Assembly (NCBI GenBank): GCA_963707125.1
Contig: CAVPOU010000004.1
Span: 186,001-250,000, forward strand
Direction of reading: 5' to 3'
Length of the DNA stretch: 64,000 bases
DNA from: CAVPDE01 sp963707125
GTDB taxonomy: Bacteria > Desulfobacterota > DSM-4660 > Desulfatiglandales > HGW-15
Positions 8,265-16,179 of the stretch are shown here, piece by piece (the first letter of the stretch is position 1; every line of letters starts with the position of its first letter). The notes beneath the pieces were generated by a model. The model had not been told where the DNA came from. It did no database searches and was given only the letters and a program-made list of their open reading frames with translations. A program made the position numbers and the translations under genes.

Positions 8265-8467
8265 CTCACCTGTCGTTAAAGGAAGAACAGGATCTCGGAA
8301 ACGCTTATGCGCGGGAATGGCTTCGCTATGCGGTGAAGAGGCTTCAGACCGAATCGGCCCGCAAGATGGCCCAGGAGATCCTGGAAACGGACAGCACGGA
8401 ATGGTGGTTTGAAAAAAAGACCGAATGGTGGGTCAATGGCCCTCAGAACAATCAAAGCGGCGACTGA
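8265..8467 (+). pseudogene. C-terminal fragment of the HD-domain gene
   Basis: Matches about the last 64 codons of the HD gene at 1958-2548 (LKEEQDLGNAYAREWLRYA ... TEWWFEKKTEWW). All metal-binding residues are in the missing part. It marks the left edge of the duplicated block and gives TonB copy 2 its upstream sequence. Confidence 0.8.
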
Positions 8468-9044
8468 TGTTTCCGTTCATCAAACCGAGAAGATTCTCCG
8501 AACCTGCCTGATTCTATCCTTGGCTTTCCACGCGGTCATGGTTCTCGCCCTCCAAAGCGCTATTCCCACTTACTTGGCCGGAGAGGACTTTCGAATCTAC
8601 AGGGTGGAACTCCTCAGACCTCCCGTAGACGACATGGACCTAACCGAAAAGCCGGACACGGACATTTCGAAGCCCCAGGAGCCTGTGACCTCTCAGGCCT
8701 CCTCAGAGGATACTCAGGAAACCATTTCCCTGGACACGGATGACAAGAGATACGTGAGTTACGCCCAGGCCATCAAGGAGAGAATCGCAGGGCAATGGAA
8801 ATACCCGCAGGAGGCGAGAAAGAAAAAGCTGGAAGGCAGGCTGGTTGCCCTTTTCAGTCTCGACAGGGAAGGCGCTCTGACCCGCATGGACATCACCAAG
8901 TCTTCCGGTCACGAAGTGCTCGACCGGGAGGCTGAGAGAGCCATTCAGAGCGCCGCTCCTTTCCCTCCTTTCCCTTCAACCATTACAGTGAGCCTCCTCA
9001 ACATCAACGTCTCTTTTGATTATACGCTCTCCAAGAAGAAGTGA
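8436..9044 (+). CDS. TonB-family energy-transducer-like protein, copy 2
   Basis: Same architecture as copy 1: membrane anchor (LILSLAFHAVMVLAL), linker and C-terminal TonB-like domain. The anchor and linker differ from copy 1 at many positions, while from about residue 76 onward (KPDTDISKPQEP...) the two proteins are identical and the DNA differs at only a few bases. The block continues through the promoter 3' of the gene. Whether both copies serve different outer-membrane partners through their divergent N-termini is open. Confidence 0.82.
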   Translation: MALRTIKAATDVSVHQTEKILRTCLILSLAFHAVMVLALQSAIPTYLAGEDFRIYRVELLRPPVDDMDLTEKPDTDISKPQEPVTSQASSEDTQETISLDTDDKRYVSYAQAIKERIAGQWKYPQEARKKKLEGRLVALFSLDREGALTRMDITKSSGHEVLDREAERAIQSAAPFPPFPSTITVSLLNINVSFDYTLSKKK

Positions 9045-9136
9045 CGAGTGACAAGTCACAAGTGACGAGTGAAAGGCCCAAAACCCCATCTGGTCACAAG
9101 CGGTCTGACAAATTTACGATTGAATCAAGTCTGCCC

Positions 9137-9166
9137 TTGACACACAAGGCCAAATCCCCTTATACT
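9137..9166 (+). promoter_or_regulatory. Sigma-70 promoter, copy 2
   Basis: TTGACA (9137-9142), 18-base spacer, TATACT (9161-9166); identical to 3218-3247. Downstream lies a DUF488 remnant and then the RCC1 gene. Confidence 0.72.
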
Positions 9167-9202
9167 CCCACCCATCTGAAGCAAGTTCTTATCACCTCAC
9201 CA

Positions 9203-9393
9203 ATGGCAATTCTAGTAGTGCGGCTTGGAAGTCCGAGACTCCCCGACGAAGGTCTGCGATTGGGCACCGTGCGCCGACCGCTCTCTCCCAGGGGACGAAC
9301 ATGTCGGTAGGCTGCTATTGTGCGGAAGAGGCGCGCTGCCACGGTTCGGTACTGAAGGCGCTCCTGAAAGAACATGGGGCTGAAGTAGTTTAG
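9203..9393 (+). pseudogene. DUF488 gene with internal deletion
   Basis: The ATG at 9203 opens the N-terminus of a DUF488 protein (VRLGSPRLPDEGLRLGTVRRP). At about 9280 the frame shifts, and the following frame gives the typical DUF488 C-terminus (MSVGCYCAEEARCHGSVLKALL) ending at 9393. The middle, including most of the domain, is absent. The first ORF therefore ends after 36 codons. DUF488 function is poorly known. The promoter just upstream probably served this gene or an earlier neighbour. Confidence 0.7.
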
Positions 9394-9504
9394 CGGAATC
9401 AACGCTTCCGCTTTCGAACGAGAACTGGCATAATAGAATCAAGACCCCAGACATCAGCCGGCGGTCAACAGCGAAAACCAATTCGATCAAGGAGGATTCC
9501 TCGG

Positions 9505-10881
9505 ATGGGCAGACACTCAACGACGCTCATAGCTGTTCTGTGCCTTCTCCTTGCCTTCTTCGTATCACTGCAGGTGGAGGCCGCTACCATCGCGACCGGT
9601 TCGAATCATGCCGTTGCCATAAAATCGGACGGCACCCTCTGGGCGTGGGGCAATAACGGTAGCGGACAATTGGGGGACAACAACTTTCTGAACCGCACGA
9701 TCCCCGAACAGATCGGGTCGGTTACAACATGGAGCGCCGTTGCTGCCGGCTCGAACTTCACGGTCGCCCTGAGGTCCGACGGCACCCTCTGGGCGTGGGG
9801 CAATAACGGCAGCGGTCAGCTCGGGGACGGGACGACGACGAACCGGACAACACCAATCCAGATCGGGTCGGCTACGACGTGGAGCGCTATCTCGGCGGGG
9901 CCGAACTTCGTCGTTGCCCTGAGGTCCGACGGTACACTGTGGGCGTGGGGCAATAACGGCAGCGGTCAGCTCGGGGACGGGACGACGACGAATCAGACAA
10001 CACCGGCCCAGATAGGGACGCTGACGACGTGGAAGGCCGTTGCCGCAGGAACGGGTTTTACCCTGGCCTTGAGGTCCGGCGGCACACTGTGGGCGTGGGG
10101 CAATAACGGCAGCGGTCAGCTCGGGGACGGGACGACGACGAATCAGACAACACCGGCCCAGATAGGGACGCTGACGACGTGGAAGGCCGTTGCCGCAGGA
10201 ACGGGTTTTACCCTGGCCTTGAGGTCCGGCGGCACACTGTGGGCGTGGGGCAATAACGGCAGCGGTCAGCTCGGGGACGGGACGACGACGAATCAGACAA
10301 CACCGGCCCAGATAGGGACGCTGACGACGTGGAAGGCCGTTGCCGCAGGAACGGGTTTTACCCTGGCCTTGAGGTCCGGCGGCACACTGTGGGCGTGGGG
10401 CAATAACGGCAGCGGTCAGCTCGGGGACGGGACGACGACGAATCAGACTCTACCTGAACGCATCGGGACAAGCTCCGGTTGGCAGGCTCTCTCCGCGGGA
10501 CCGAGCTTCACCCTCGCTCTCAGATCCGACGGGACCCTCTGGACCTGGGGCAATAACGGCAGCGGTCAGCTCGGGGACGGCACCTTTGTCAGCCGCACGT
10601 CTCCCCAACAGGTCCTTACCGGTCTTACCGTCGTCTCCGCAGTCATCTCGACTGTTCCTGAAGACGGCGCCACAAACGTCGACGTGGACGCAAGGATCAA
10701 GGCCGTCTTCAGCACGGAGATGGATGCGGCGACCATCATCACCACCGATACCTTCGTTATTCAAACACCTCGGTCTATGGGAGCTCACGCCCAGGCCCCC
10801 GCCCCGGAAGGCCAAATCACAGCCCCTATACGCCGAGCCCCGGATGGATTGCCCAGGCTCGCAGCTGCCTCCTTCCGATAG
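9505..10881 (+). CDS. Secreted RCC1-repeat (beta-propeller) protein, C-terminus truncated
   Basis: A 458-residue protein with a signal peptide (LIAVLCLLLAFFVSLQVEA) and seven RCC1 repeats of about 50 residues, each containing GTLWAWGNNGSGQLGD, enough for one seven-bladed propeller. Repeats 4 to 6 are encoded by identical 150-bp units. After the propeller comes the start of an Ig-like/SbsA-type domain (STVPEDGATNVDVDARIKAVFSTEMDAATI) that breaks off near residue 415; the last 40 or so residues are proline/arginine-rich and unlike any domain, so a larger protein was probably cut. AAGGAGG precedes the ATG. Such proteins are exported; their role is unknown. Confidence 0.82.
   Translation: MGRHSTTLIAVLCLLLAFFVSLQVEAATIATGSNHAVAIKSDGTLWAWGNNGSGQLGDNNFLNRTIPEQIGSVTTWSAVAAGSNFTVALRSDGTLWAWGNNGSGQLGDGTTTNRTTPIQIGSATTWSAISAGPNFVVALRSDGTLWAWGNNGSGQLGDGTTTNQTTPAQIGTLTTWKAVAAGTGFTLALRSGGTLWAWGNNGSGQLGDGTTTNQTTPAQIGTLTTWKAVAAGTGFTLALRSGGTLWAWGNNGSGQLGDGTTTNQTTPAQIGTLTTWKAVAAGTGFTLALRSGGTLWAWGNNGSGQLGDGTTTNQTLPERIGTSSGWQALSAGPSFTLALRSDGTLWTWGNNGSGQLGDGTFVSRTSPQQVLTGLTVVSAVISTVPEDGATNVDVDARIKAVFSTEMDAATIITTDTFVIQTPRSMGAHAQAPAPEGQITAPIRRAPDGLPRLAAASFR
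10005..10450 (+). repeat. Three identical 150-bp tandem units in the RCC1 gene
   Basis: The sequence repeats exactly with period 150 (for example the unit starting at 10021 recurs at 10171 and 10321). Identity at synonymous sites shows very recent expansion or homogenisation, and such tracts can vary in number between cells. Confidence 0.9.
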
Positions 10882-11149
10882 CGGCCCTTATCACCTCACC
10901 TTGATGTAAAACAGCCGATGTGTCTTTGAGGCATAGAAGTGTATTACTCCGCCATCCTTTTCAAACGATGTTATGACTTGAGTTGCTAATGTAGTGCGCC
11001 CAGCTCAAAATCAAACTAACGATACGCTATGGTTAAATCCCTAAAAAGGCGAAAACTCCGCTGAATAGATGCCATTTGCCAGGCAGCTCGCCGGTTGCCA
11101 TTAGCAATTGTAATCGCTTTTGAAAAAGTACTTTCAGGTCATCTCATTC

Positions 11150-11356
11150 TCACGCTGAGCTGGATTTCTTTTTCTCCAGCTTCGTGATCACTGCCTCCCC
11201 CTCAACGAAGAGATCAAACGGAGAGATGTAGAAAAGCCCTACCTTGTAATCGGCGTAATCCACCGTCCGCTTTTGATCATATACCTTCACGTTGCTTTGG
11301 TCTTTGGTTCTCCATCCCAGATAGAAGACTCGGTCTTCCCATGGGTGCTCGGTCAT
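11150..11356 (-). CDS. Hypothetical 68-residue protein
   Basis: Small protein rich in aromatic and charged residues (DRVFYLGWRTKDQSNVKVYDQKRTVDYADYKVGLFYISPFDLFVEGEAVITKLEKKKSSSA). A GAGG lies upstream of the ATG at a long spacing. No family recognised. The amino-acid composition looks protein-like rather than random, but nothing around it suggests a role; the flanking 270 bases on the right of the RCC1 gene (10882-11149) hold nothing I recognise. Confidence 0.5.
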   Translation of the reverse strand: MTEHPWEDRVFYLGWRTKDQSNVKVYDQKRTVDYADYKVGLFYISPFDLFVEGEAVITKLEKKKSSSA

Positions 11357-11510
11357 GTATTTTTCCTCATCAGGAATTTGAAGACTTCTCCCAAATGAGG
11401 TGAGATGGAAGAAACTCGATGCTCCATGTGATGATCAGGGGGATTGAAGAACGAAGATTTCAGGCTCGTCTCAGAGATCGAGACCATTTTGTTTCGCGAC
11501 TGAGGGGATT

Positions 11511-11690
11511 TTATTTTTTCAAAATTAGCGGCTTTTGTTCGTACTTGCCAGAGCTGACCTCCTCCCAGAAAGTTTTTTCTTTCTTCTGCCAGTCCTTTCC
11601 GAAGGTGGTGATGAAGAAGCCGCCCAGCTTTTCAAAGACTTGCTTCTATCCGGCCGGCAGGAAAAGGCCAACACGTCTCTCAGGTATGAA
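11511..11690 (-). pseudogene. C-terminal fragment of the small response regulator, fragment II
   Basis: Match to the tail of the response regulator (stop at 11511, tail KPLILKK) with a single-base frameshift near 11645 in the codons before the conserved FEKLGGFF region. It also has the shared 3' flank with TTTTGTTTCGCG. More diverged than fragment I, so the duplications happened at different times. Confidence 0.75.
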
Positions 11691-11823
11691 GGGGTCATAA
11701 AATGTCTTATCAGTTCTCCATATAGGACCTTTTTTTGGGGATGGGTGGTCGGGAGGTGTTGGCTTATCAGATGCCACCCGGTTATAGCGGGATAAACTCC
11801 AGGGCCGAAGGGGTTGTGAAGGC

Positions 11824-11857
11824 CGCCTGTCTGCCAAAGCCTCGGCGCAGGCAGGCG
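11824..11857. repeat. GC-rich hairpin related to the nested element
   Basis: CCGCCTGTCTGCC ... GGCAGGCGG palindrome, similar in sequence to the hairpins nested in MITE-A, here outside any MITE. Confidence 0.55.
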
Positions 11858-11875
11858 GAGCCAGACAAGGCGCAT

Positions 11876-12293
11876 TTAGTCAGATGAGGTTTTCAGGTGT
11901 TCAATCACCTCGACAGGATCGAGGACGTTAGCTTTATTCCCGTAATGGATCTTGTTTCGTAATCAAGGCGTCACACCCGTTTCGCATACAGATCACATAT
12001 TGCACGGCATCTTCATAATCGGTTATATCTGAGTGAAGAGCGTCCCGGAAACCCTGCTTATCGATGTCCGCCAAAGAGAACGTGTCAAGGATGTCCGCAA
12101 TGAAGCTGCGAGCAGTGTCTTTGCCAGCATGTTTTCTGCAAATGTAAAAGATATCCGTGATACTGGTGTTGGAGACGCAAGCCGTTATCACTTTGTTTTC
12201 GGCAAGTCGCCACAGAAGGGACGCGTGCTCCACAAAGGGTTTTCTGTTCAGGGCGATATCAAGGACGATGTTTGTGTCAATGAGGACTTTCAC
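11876..12293 (-). pseudogene. PIN-domain (VapC-like) toxin with a 3' frameshift
   Basis: Starts at GTG 12291-12293, overlapping the antitoxin stop by GTGA. The PIN domain is clear: VLIDTNIVLDIAL with the first Asp, TDIFYICRK, and DITDYEDAVQYV with the conserved DYEDAVQ acidic site. In the present frame it ends after DALITKQDPLRE. A shift of one base near 11960 restores the normal ending RNKIHYGNKANVLDPVEVIEHLKTSSD with a stop at 11876. The catalytic Asp set may still be complete in the truncated 119-residue form, except the last family Asp/Asn region, so activity is doubtful. Confidence 0.78.
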
Positions 12294-12544
12294 TGGGTCT
12301 TCCCTTCAATGTGTGTGCTTCTTTCAGCTTTCCAGTCTCCCAGAGAAACGCCTTCAAGAATCCCGATCCACTTGTCCACAGAACTCCTGCTGTTTCGTAC
12401 CTGGCTCCAATCGATTGCATGATGTTCCTTCGGCTCTTCGGAATCGAGGAAAACCACAAGAGCTTTAGCTCGTTCGATACCTTTTGGCTTTTCCTTAAGC
12501 TCTACCACGCCGTCGTGGTAAACGGCTTCTACTGTCTGAGCCAT
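12290..12544 (-). CDS. Antitoxin of the PIN module
   Basis: An 84-residue protein beginning VEAVYHDGVVELKEKPKGIERAKALVVFLD, which matches the AF2212/PG0164-type antitoxin N-domain (small beta DNA-binding fold). The C-terminal half (WSQVRNSRSSVDKWIGILEG) would wrap the toxin. It is the first gene of a two-gene operon with the PIN toxin, overlapping it by four bases. Such antitoxins usually repress their own promoter, which would lie in 12545-12700. Confidence 0.75.
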   Translation of the reverse strand: MAQTVEAVYHDGVVELKEKPKGIERAKALVVFLDSEEPKEHHAIDWSQVRNSRSSVDKWIGILEGVSLGDWKAERSTHIEGKTQ

Positions 12545-12769
12545 AAAAGTGTCCTCCTTTCCACGTTCCTCTGAATTCTGCCATGATTCTTGACCCCCAA
12601 GGGTTGTCCTGCAGAAGATGCTTGGGAATGTGGCACATTCATTGTATCAGCGAAATCGCCAATCTTAAATAGAAATATTTCTCCTTTGACCGCACTTCTT
12701 GCCTTAATAGATTTCGTGAGGAGGAAGGTTGAGGTCGGACCCTGCTGGGAGCGGCGGGCAAATGCCTTC

Positions 12770-12826
12770 AGGTTTACGATCTCGAGGATCGAGACCATTT
12801 TGTTTCGCGACTGGAGGGGTTTCATT
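12770..12826. repeat. Shared tail TTTTGTTTCGCGACTGGAGGGG, solitary copy
   Basis: The segment around 12795-12825 matches the sequence found 3' of the response regulator and its fragments (6255-6283, 7465-7492, 11485-11511, 13795-13825), but here it lies 3' of an unrelated HEPN gene. Confidence 0.6.
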
Positions 12827-13328
12827 TTGAACTCATTGGAGTCTTTTTCGAGATTTCTTTTTCAGCCCAGGTGACAACAGCCTCGGCAAGTCGCACAGCC
12901 TCATGGTATTCTTCAGCAGTGACCGGCTCGCTCAAGCTGGGATATCTGGCCTCCGCAGAATAGCTATTCAGAATAACCGCTTCTGCTATCTCCGGCGGCA
13001 CTTCCAGGCCCTTCTCTCGAACCCCTTCTATCAATTCATCCAGGTCGTGAGTGTAGCGGAAGACCCAGCCCTTTTGCCTGTACACTGCTTTGAGGGCCTT
13101 TTCCGCCGCCTGCTGGGCATGGTAGTACAAGTCCTCCAGGAAAGCCCCTTTCGGCAGAGGCGCCCTGCAAAGCGCCAGCACGCTTTTGACGGTAACGGGG
13201 TCACCTTGACATTGGACATGTTTGGTTTGTCCTGGCATCTCTCCGCCCTCTGTGCATCTTAAAGTCCCGATTCCGTCAATTGTATATAAAGTCAACGACA
13301 TCCGGCAGCCTACGATGTCACATGTCAA
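12822..13328 (-). pseudogene. HEPN-domain protein with replaced N-terminus
   Basis: From about residue 50 on, this is a HEPN protein: LALCRAPLPKGAFLEDLYYHAQQAAEKALKAVYRQKG, YTHDLDELIEG, and a C-terminal EEYHEAVRLAEAVVTWAEKEI. Family members usually start with 15-20 residues before this that are absent; upstream the frame runs into a 150-bp segment bounded by inverted TAACGGGGTCA...CCTTGACAT copies. No nucleotidyltransferase (MNT) partner, the usual antitoxin, is left nearby. A shortened protein from an internal start is possible; I treat it as damaged. Confidence 0.65.
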
Positions 13329-13345
13329 GGTCTGACCCCGTTACC
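13195..13345. repeat. Inverted pair of GGGGTCA...TTGACAT repeats
   Basis: TAACGGGGTCACCTTGACAT (about 13200-13219) is repeated in inverted form around 13321-13345 (CATGTCAAGGTCTGACCCCG). The pair brackets about 100 bp and sits exactly where both the HEPN gene and the PIN copy II lose homology to their families. It has the look of a REP/inverted-repeat element. Confidence 0.6.
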
Positions 13346-13357
13346 CCGGACCCCGTT

Positions 13358-13567
13358 ACCCGTTGGAGAAGGTGCGGTTGCAACGGGAATCACCTGGAGC
13401 CAGGTGGGAGCAATTCTGGGATGACCTGCTGACTCTCCTTTATCAAGTTCCAATCTCACTGCGTCAGGACAAATGAATCGGTAAGGGAGGTGCCCGACGA
13501 TATCCAGCGCTTCAATGCGGGAGAGCACGATGAGTGGCCCTGTGTTAATGACGATCCGTTCAGCCAT
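13358..13567 (-). pseudogene. DUF3368 PIN-like toxin, copy II, C-terminus lost
   Basis: Starts normally (MAERIVINTGPLIVLSRIEALD, including the first active-site region) and is identical to copy I until about residue 66 (ATAPSP), where it joins the CCCCGTTACC repeat and ends. The catalytic C-terminal half is gone. The site where copy I carries a MITE is empty here. Its ATG overlaps the stop of a putative antitoxin remnant (13560-13690). Confidence 0.78.
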
Positions 13568-13690
13568 TCGTCAGAAATTCCACCTCTGCATCTGCATCTT
13601 CTGGGCGGAGATTGCTGATCGACACCCCTATATGCGGCAGAGATAACAAGAAATCCACTCTTCCTTTTCCGCAAAGTTTGGCGAGGGTAT
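13560..13690 (-). pseudogene. Possible antitoxin remnant upstream of PIN copy II
   Basis: Same frame as at 6019-6150 (GRVDFLLSLPHIGVSISNL), stop TGA 13560-13562 overlapping the PIN start. No intact N-terminus or start codon recognised. Confidence 0.35.
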
Positions 13691-13824
13691 TCCCAGGTCC
13701 TTATTCTCCCGTTGCCCTGGATTTCTTTTTCGTGAGTCGGTCACTGATGAAAGCAGGAGGGAAATGGCTTCAAGCCTAAGATCTCCGTGATCGGGACTAT
13801 TTTGTTTCGCGGCTGGATGGGATT

Positions 13825-14346
13825 TTATTTCTTTAAGACGACCGGCTTTTGTTCGTACTTGCCAGAGCTGACCTCTTCCCAGAAGGTCTTTTCGCTCTTC
13901 TCCCACTCCTTCCCGAAGGTGGTGCTGAAAAAGCCGCCGAGTTTTTCAAAGACCCGCTTCCACCCCGGTCGGTAGGAAAGGGCCAGCACGTCTTCCAGAA
14001 AAGGAACAATCTCCGCCATCTTCTCCTTGGGAATGTAGGCTCTGGCACCCATCTGAACGGATTTCTTCAAAGCCTCTACGGAAAGAGCGTGCGCCGTGAG
14101 CATGACCGTTGGAAATCCGAGGCTCACAGCAGCATTCAGCAGATCAAATCCCCGCACTCCCATAATGTCCAGGATGACCAGATCATAGGTCCAGGACCTG
14201 AGCAGATGGTATCCGGTCTCATAATCCGTGGCTGTATCGAGAAGGAGTCCCGGGAACTCATCGAGCTGCTCTTTCAGGGTCTCCAGAATGTCGGGCTCAT
14301 CATCAACCGCCAGCAGACGCTTGTTGTTCAGCACGCTCTCAGCCAT
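13825..14346 (-). CDS. Small response regulator, probable parent copy
   Basis: 173 residues; receiver domain with D60 as phospho-acceptor, T in LTAHA, K in IPKEK; C-terminal 55 residues (PGWKRVFEKLGGFFSTTFGKEWEKSEKTFWEE) without known output domain, so it may act through protein contacts. It follows fadD: before insertion of the MITE at 14359-14513, fadD's TAA would have been 10 bases from this ATG, with AGAGGAAG as ribosome site. That argues it originally ended the ABC-transporter/fadD operon and that the other copies (7492-8013 and two fragments) came from here. No cognate kinase is adjacent. Confidence 0.88.
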   Translation of the reverse strand: MAESVLNNKRLLAVDDEPDILETLKEQLDEFPGLLLDTATDYETGYHLLRSWTYDLVILDIMGVRGFDLLNAAVSLGFPTVMLTAHALSVEALKKSVQMGARAYIPKEKMAEIVPFLEDVLALSYRPGWKRVFEKLGGFFSTTFGKEWEKSEKTFWEEVSSGKYEQKPVVLKK

Positions 14347-14358
14347 CGTCTTCCTCTT

Positions 14359-14513
14359 GTAACTACTCAGGTGTTTAGGCTGAAGACTGAAGGGCAATAA
14401 TGATCATCCATGACACAATCACCTGTCAACGTATCCAAACGATCCTGGCTTTGTGTGAGGCATCTCTTTTCCTTCAGTCTATTTACCTTCAGTCTATCTA
14501 CCTGAGTAGTTAC
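14359..14513. mobile_element. MITE-A copy 2 (IS66-like ends)
   Basis: 155 bp, ends GTAACTACTCAGGTG / GTAACTACTCAGGTA, exact 8-bp target duplication TTCCTCTT (14351-14358, 14514-14521), the same as copy 1 because the locus was duplicated. It lacks the 27-bp hairpin present in copy 1. It separates fadD from the response regulator. Confidence 0.85.
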
Positions 14514-14520
14514 TTCCTCT

Positions 14521-16179
14521 TTAAGTTTTTCCTTTTGTCTGCTTCCTTCGTTCCTCGTCACGGATCTCTCTGCGCAGAAGTTTTCCGACCTTGGACTTGG
14601 GCAGCATATCCCGGAATTCAATGTAGCTCGGCACTTTGTAGGCCGCCAGCCTGTCCCGGCACCAGTTGAGGAGATCCGCGCCGCCCACTCCCCTGGCGTC
14701 TTCCTTGAGGACCACGATCGCTTTGATCCGCTCACCGACCTTGGCGTCCGGCACACCCACCACGCAGGCTCCGATCACCGTGGGGTGGTCCTGGAGCACC
14801 GCTTCCACCTCTGAGGCGGAGACCCGGAAGGCTTTGTGCTTGATAATGTCCGCAGAGCGCTCGACGTAGATGAAGTCGTTGTCGGCATCCTGCCGGACGA
14901 AATCGCCCATGCGGTAGTAGATGTCGCTGTTGATCTTCACATAAGAGCGGATGGTCTCGTCAGGTTTGTTCAGGTATTCTTTGATCGTGTAGGGAGAGGT
15001 CACCAGGAGTTCTCCCGTTTCCCCCTGCGGCACTGGTTCCAGGGTTTCCGGATCAACTACAAGACAGCGTCGGCTCTTCAGGGGTTCGCCGATGGTATTG
15101 GGTTTCGGTTCTTTGCCGATGCGGCTGTAGGTCACGTGCCCTGCCTCGGTCGACCCATAGACCTGGTAGATGGCCACGCCCGTGTGCTCCTTCCATCGAT
15201 GGGACACCTCCAAAGGCAACACATCTCCGCCGCAATAGCAGTAGGTGAGAGAGCTCAGGTCATACCGATCCAGCCGGTCGTTTTCAAGGATCATCCGGTA
15301 AAGCGCCGGAACCCCCAGCATCCATCGGGCCCTGTACCGCTGAACGCATTCCAGGATCGCGTCCACCTGCGGAACGGGCATGAGCAGGGTCAGGTTGCCC
15401 TTGTTGAGCCCCACGGCCATGAAAAGGCCGAGAGCCATGATGTGGAAGAGGGGGTTGACGGCCAGGTACACGTCTTCCCCTTCCTTCAGGTATGGGCCTG
15501 CCACGTCTTCCGTCACATCGTTCACATAAGAGGTCATCCCGATGTGGTTGCCTGGAACCCCCTTGGGAAAGCCCGTGGTTCCGCCGGTGTAAAGAATGTA
15601 GGAAAGATCTTTCCAGGGATCCAGCGCCACCTTTTCTCTCAGGGGCGAGTGCTTGAGAAGGCTCCTGAACCCGAGAACCTGTGTGTCCCGTTCCACTTTG
15701 CCGTGAGGGATTCTGTCGAAAAGAACACCCATATATCTTTTCCAGGGAGGAAGGAGGTCCGCGAGGTTCGTCACAATGATTCGCTTGAGGCCGGTGTTCG
15801 GCAGGACCTCCTTGACGTAGCAGAAGTTCGTATCCTGGCAGATCACCGTCTCGACTCCGGAGTCCTTGATCATGTATTCGATCTCAAAGGAAGTATAGAT
15901 CGGTGAGATAGGCACCAGCACAGCCCCGATCTTTTGGATGGCCAGAAAGCCGATGATCCACTGGATACAGTTGGGGATATAGATCATCACCCGGTCGCCC
16001 TTCTTGACGCCCAGGTCCAGCAGGGCCCCTGCAAACCTCTCGCTCAACTCGCGCAGTTTGCGATAGGAGTACATTTCCCCGAGGTACATGACAGCCGGCC
16101 GGTCCGGATAGGCTTCGCTCATCCGGTCGAACCGGGTGAAGGTTAGTTCCTTTTCCAACGAGGTCGTGTGTAAATTCAT
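14521..16179 (-). CDS. AMP-forming acyl-CoA synthetase/ligase
   Basis: A 552-residue ANL-family enzyme: activates a carboxylic acid with ATP and joins it to CoA. The phosphate-binding motif YILYTGGTTGFPKGV is at about 193-207, YGSTEAGHVTYS near 335, YRMGDFVRQD near 430 and the C-terminal lysine motif PKSKVGKLLRREIRDEE near 530. The substrate cannot be read; fatty, branched or aromatic acids are all possible. It lies at the end of a branched-chain-type ABC importer operon, so the imported acid is probably activated at once by this enzyme. Confidence 0.9.
   Translation of the reverse strand: MNLHTTSLEKELTFTRFDRMSEAYPDRPAVMYLGEMYSYRKLRELSERFAGALLDLGVKKGDRVMIYIPNCIQWIIGFLAIQKIGAVLVPISPIYTSFEIEYMIKDSGVETVICQDTNFCYVKEVLPNTGLKRIIVTNLADLLPPWKRYMGVLFDRIPHGKVERDTQVLGFRSLLKHSPLREKVALDPWKDLSYILYTGGTTGFPKGVPGNHIGMTSYVNDVTEDVAGPYLKEGEDVYLAVNPLFHIMALGLFMAVGLNKGNLTLLMPVPQVDAILECVQRYRARWMLGVPALYRMILENDRLDRYDLSSLTYCYCGGDVLPLEVSHRWKEHTGVAIYQVYGSTEAGHVTYSRIGKEPKPNTIGEPLKSRRCLVVDPETLEPVPQGETGELLVTSPYTIKEYLNKPDETIRSYVKINSDIYYRMGDFVRQDADNDFIYVERSADIIKHKAFRVSASEVEAVLQDHPTVIGACVVGVPDAKVGERIKAIVVLKEDARGVGGADLLNWCRDRLAAYKVPSYIEFRDMLPKSKVGKLLRREIRDEERRKQTKGKT

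Noticed and set aside
10005..10450. CRISPR-like array
   Set aside because: The repeats are contiguous 150-bp coding units of RCC1 blades with no spacers.
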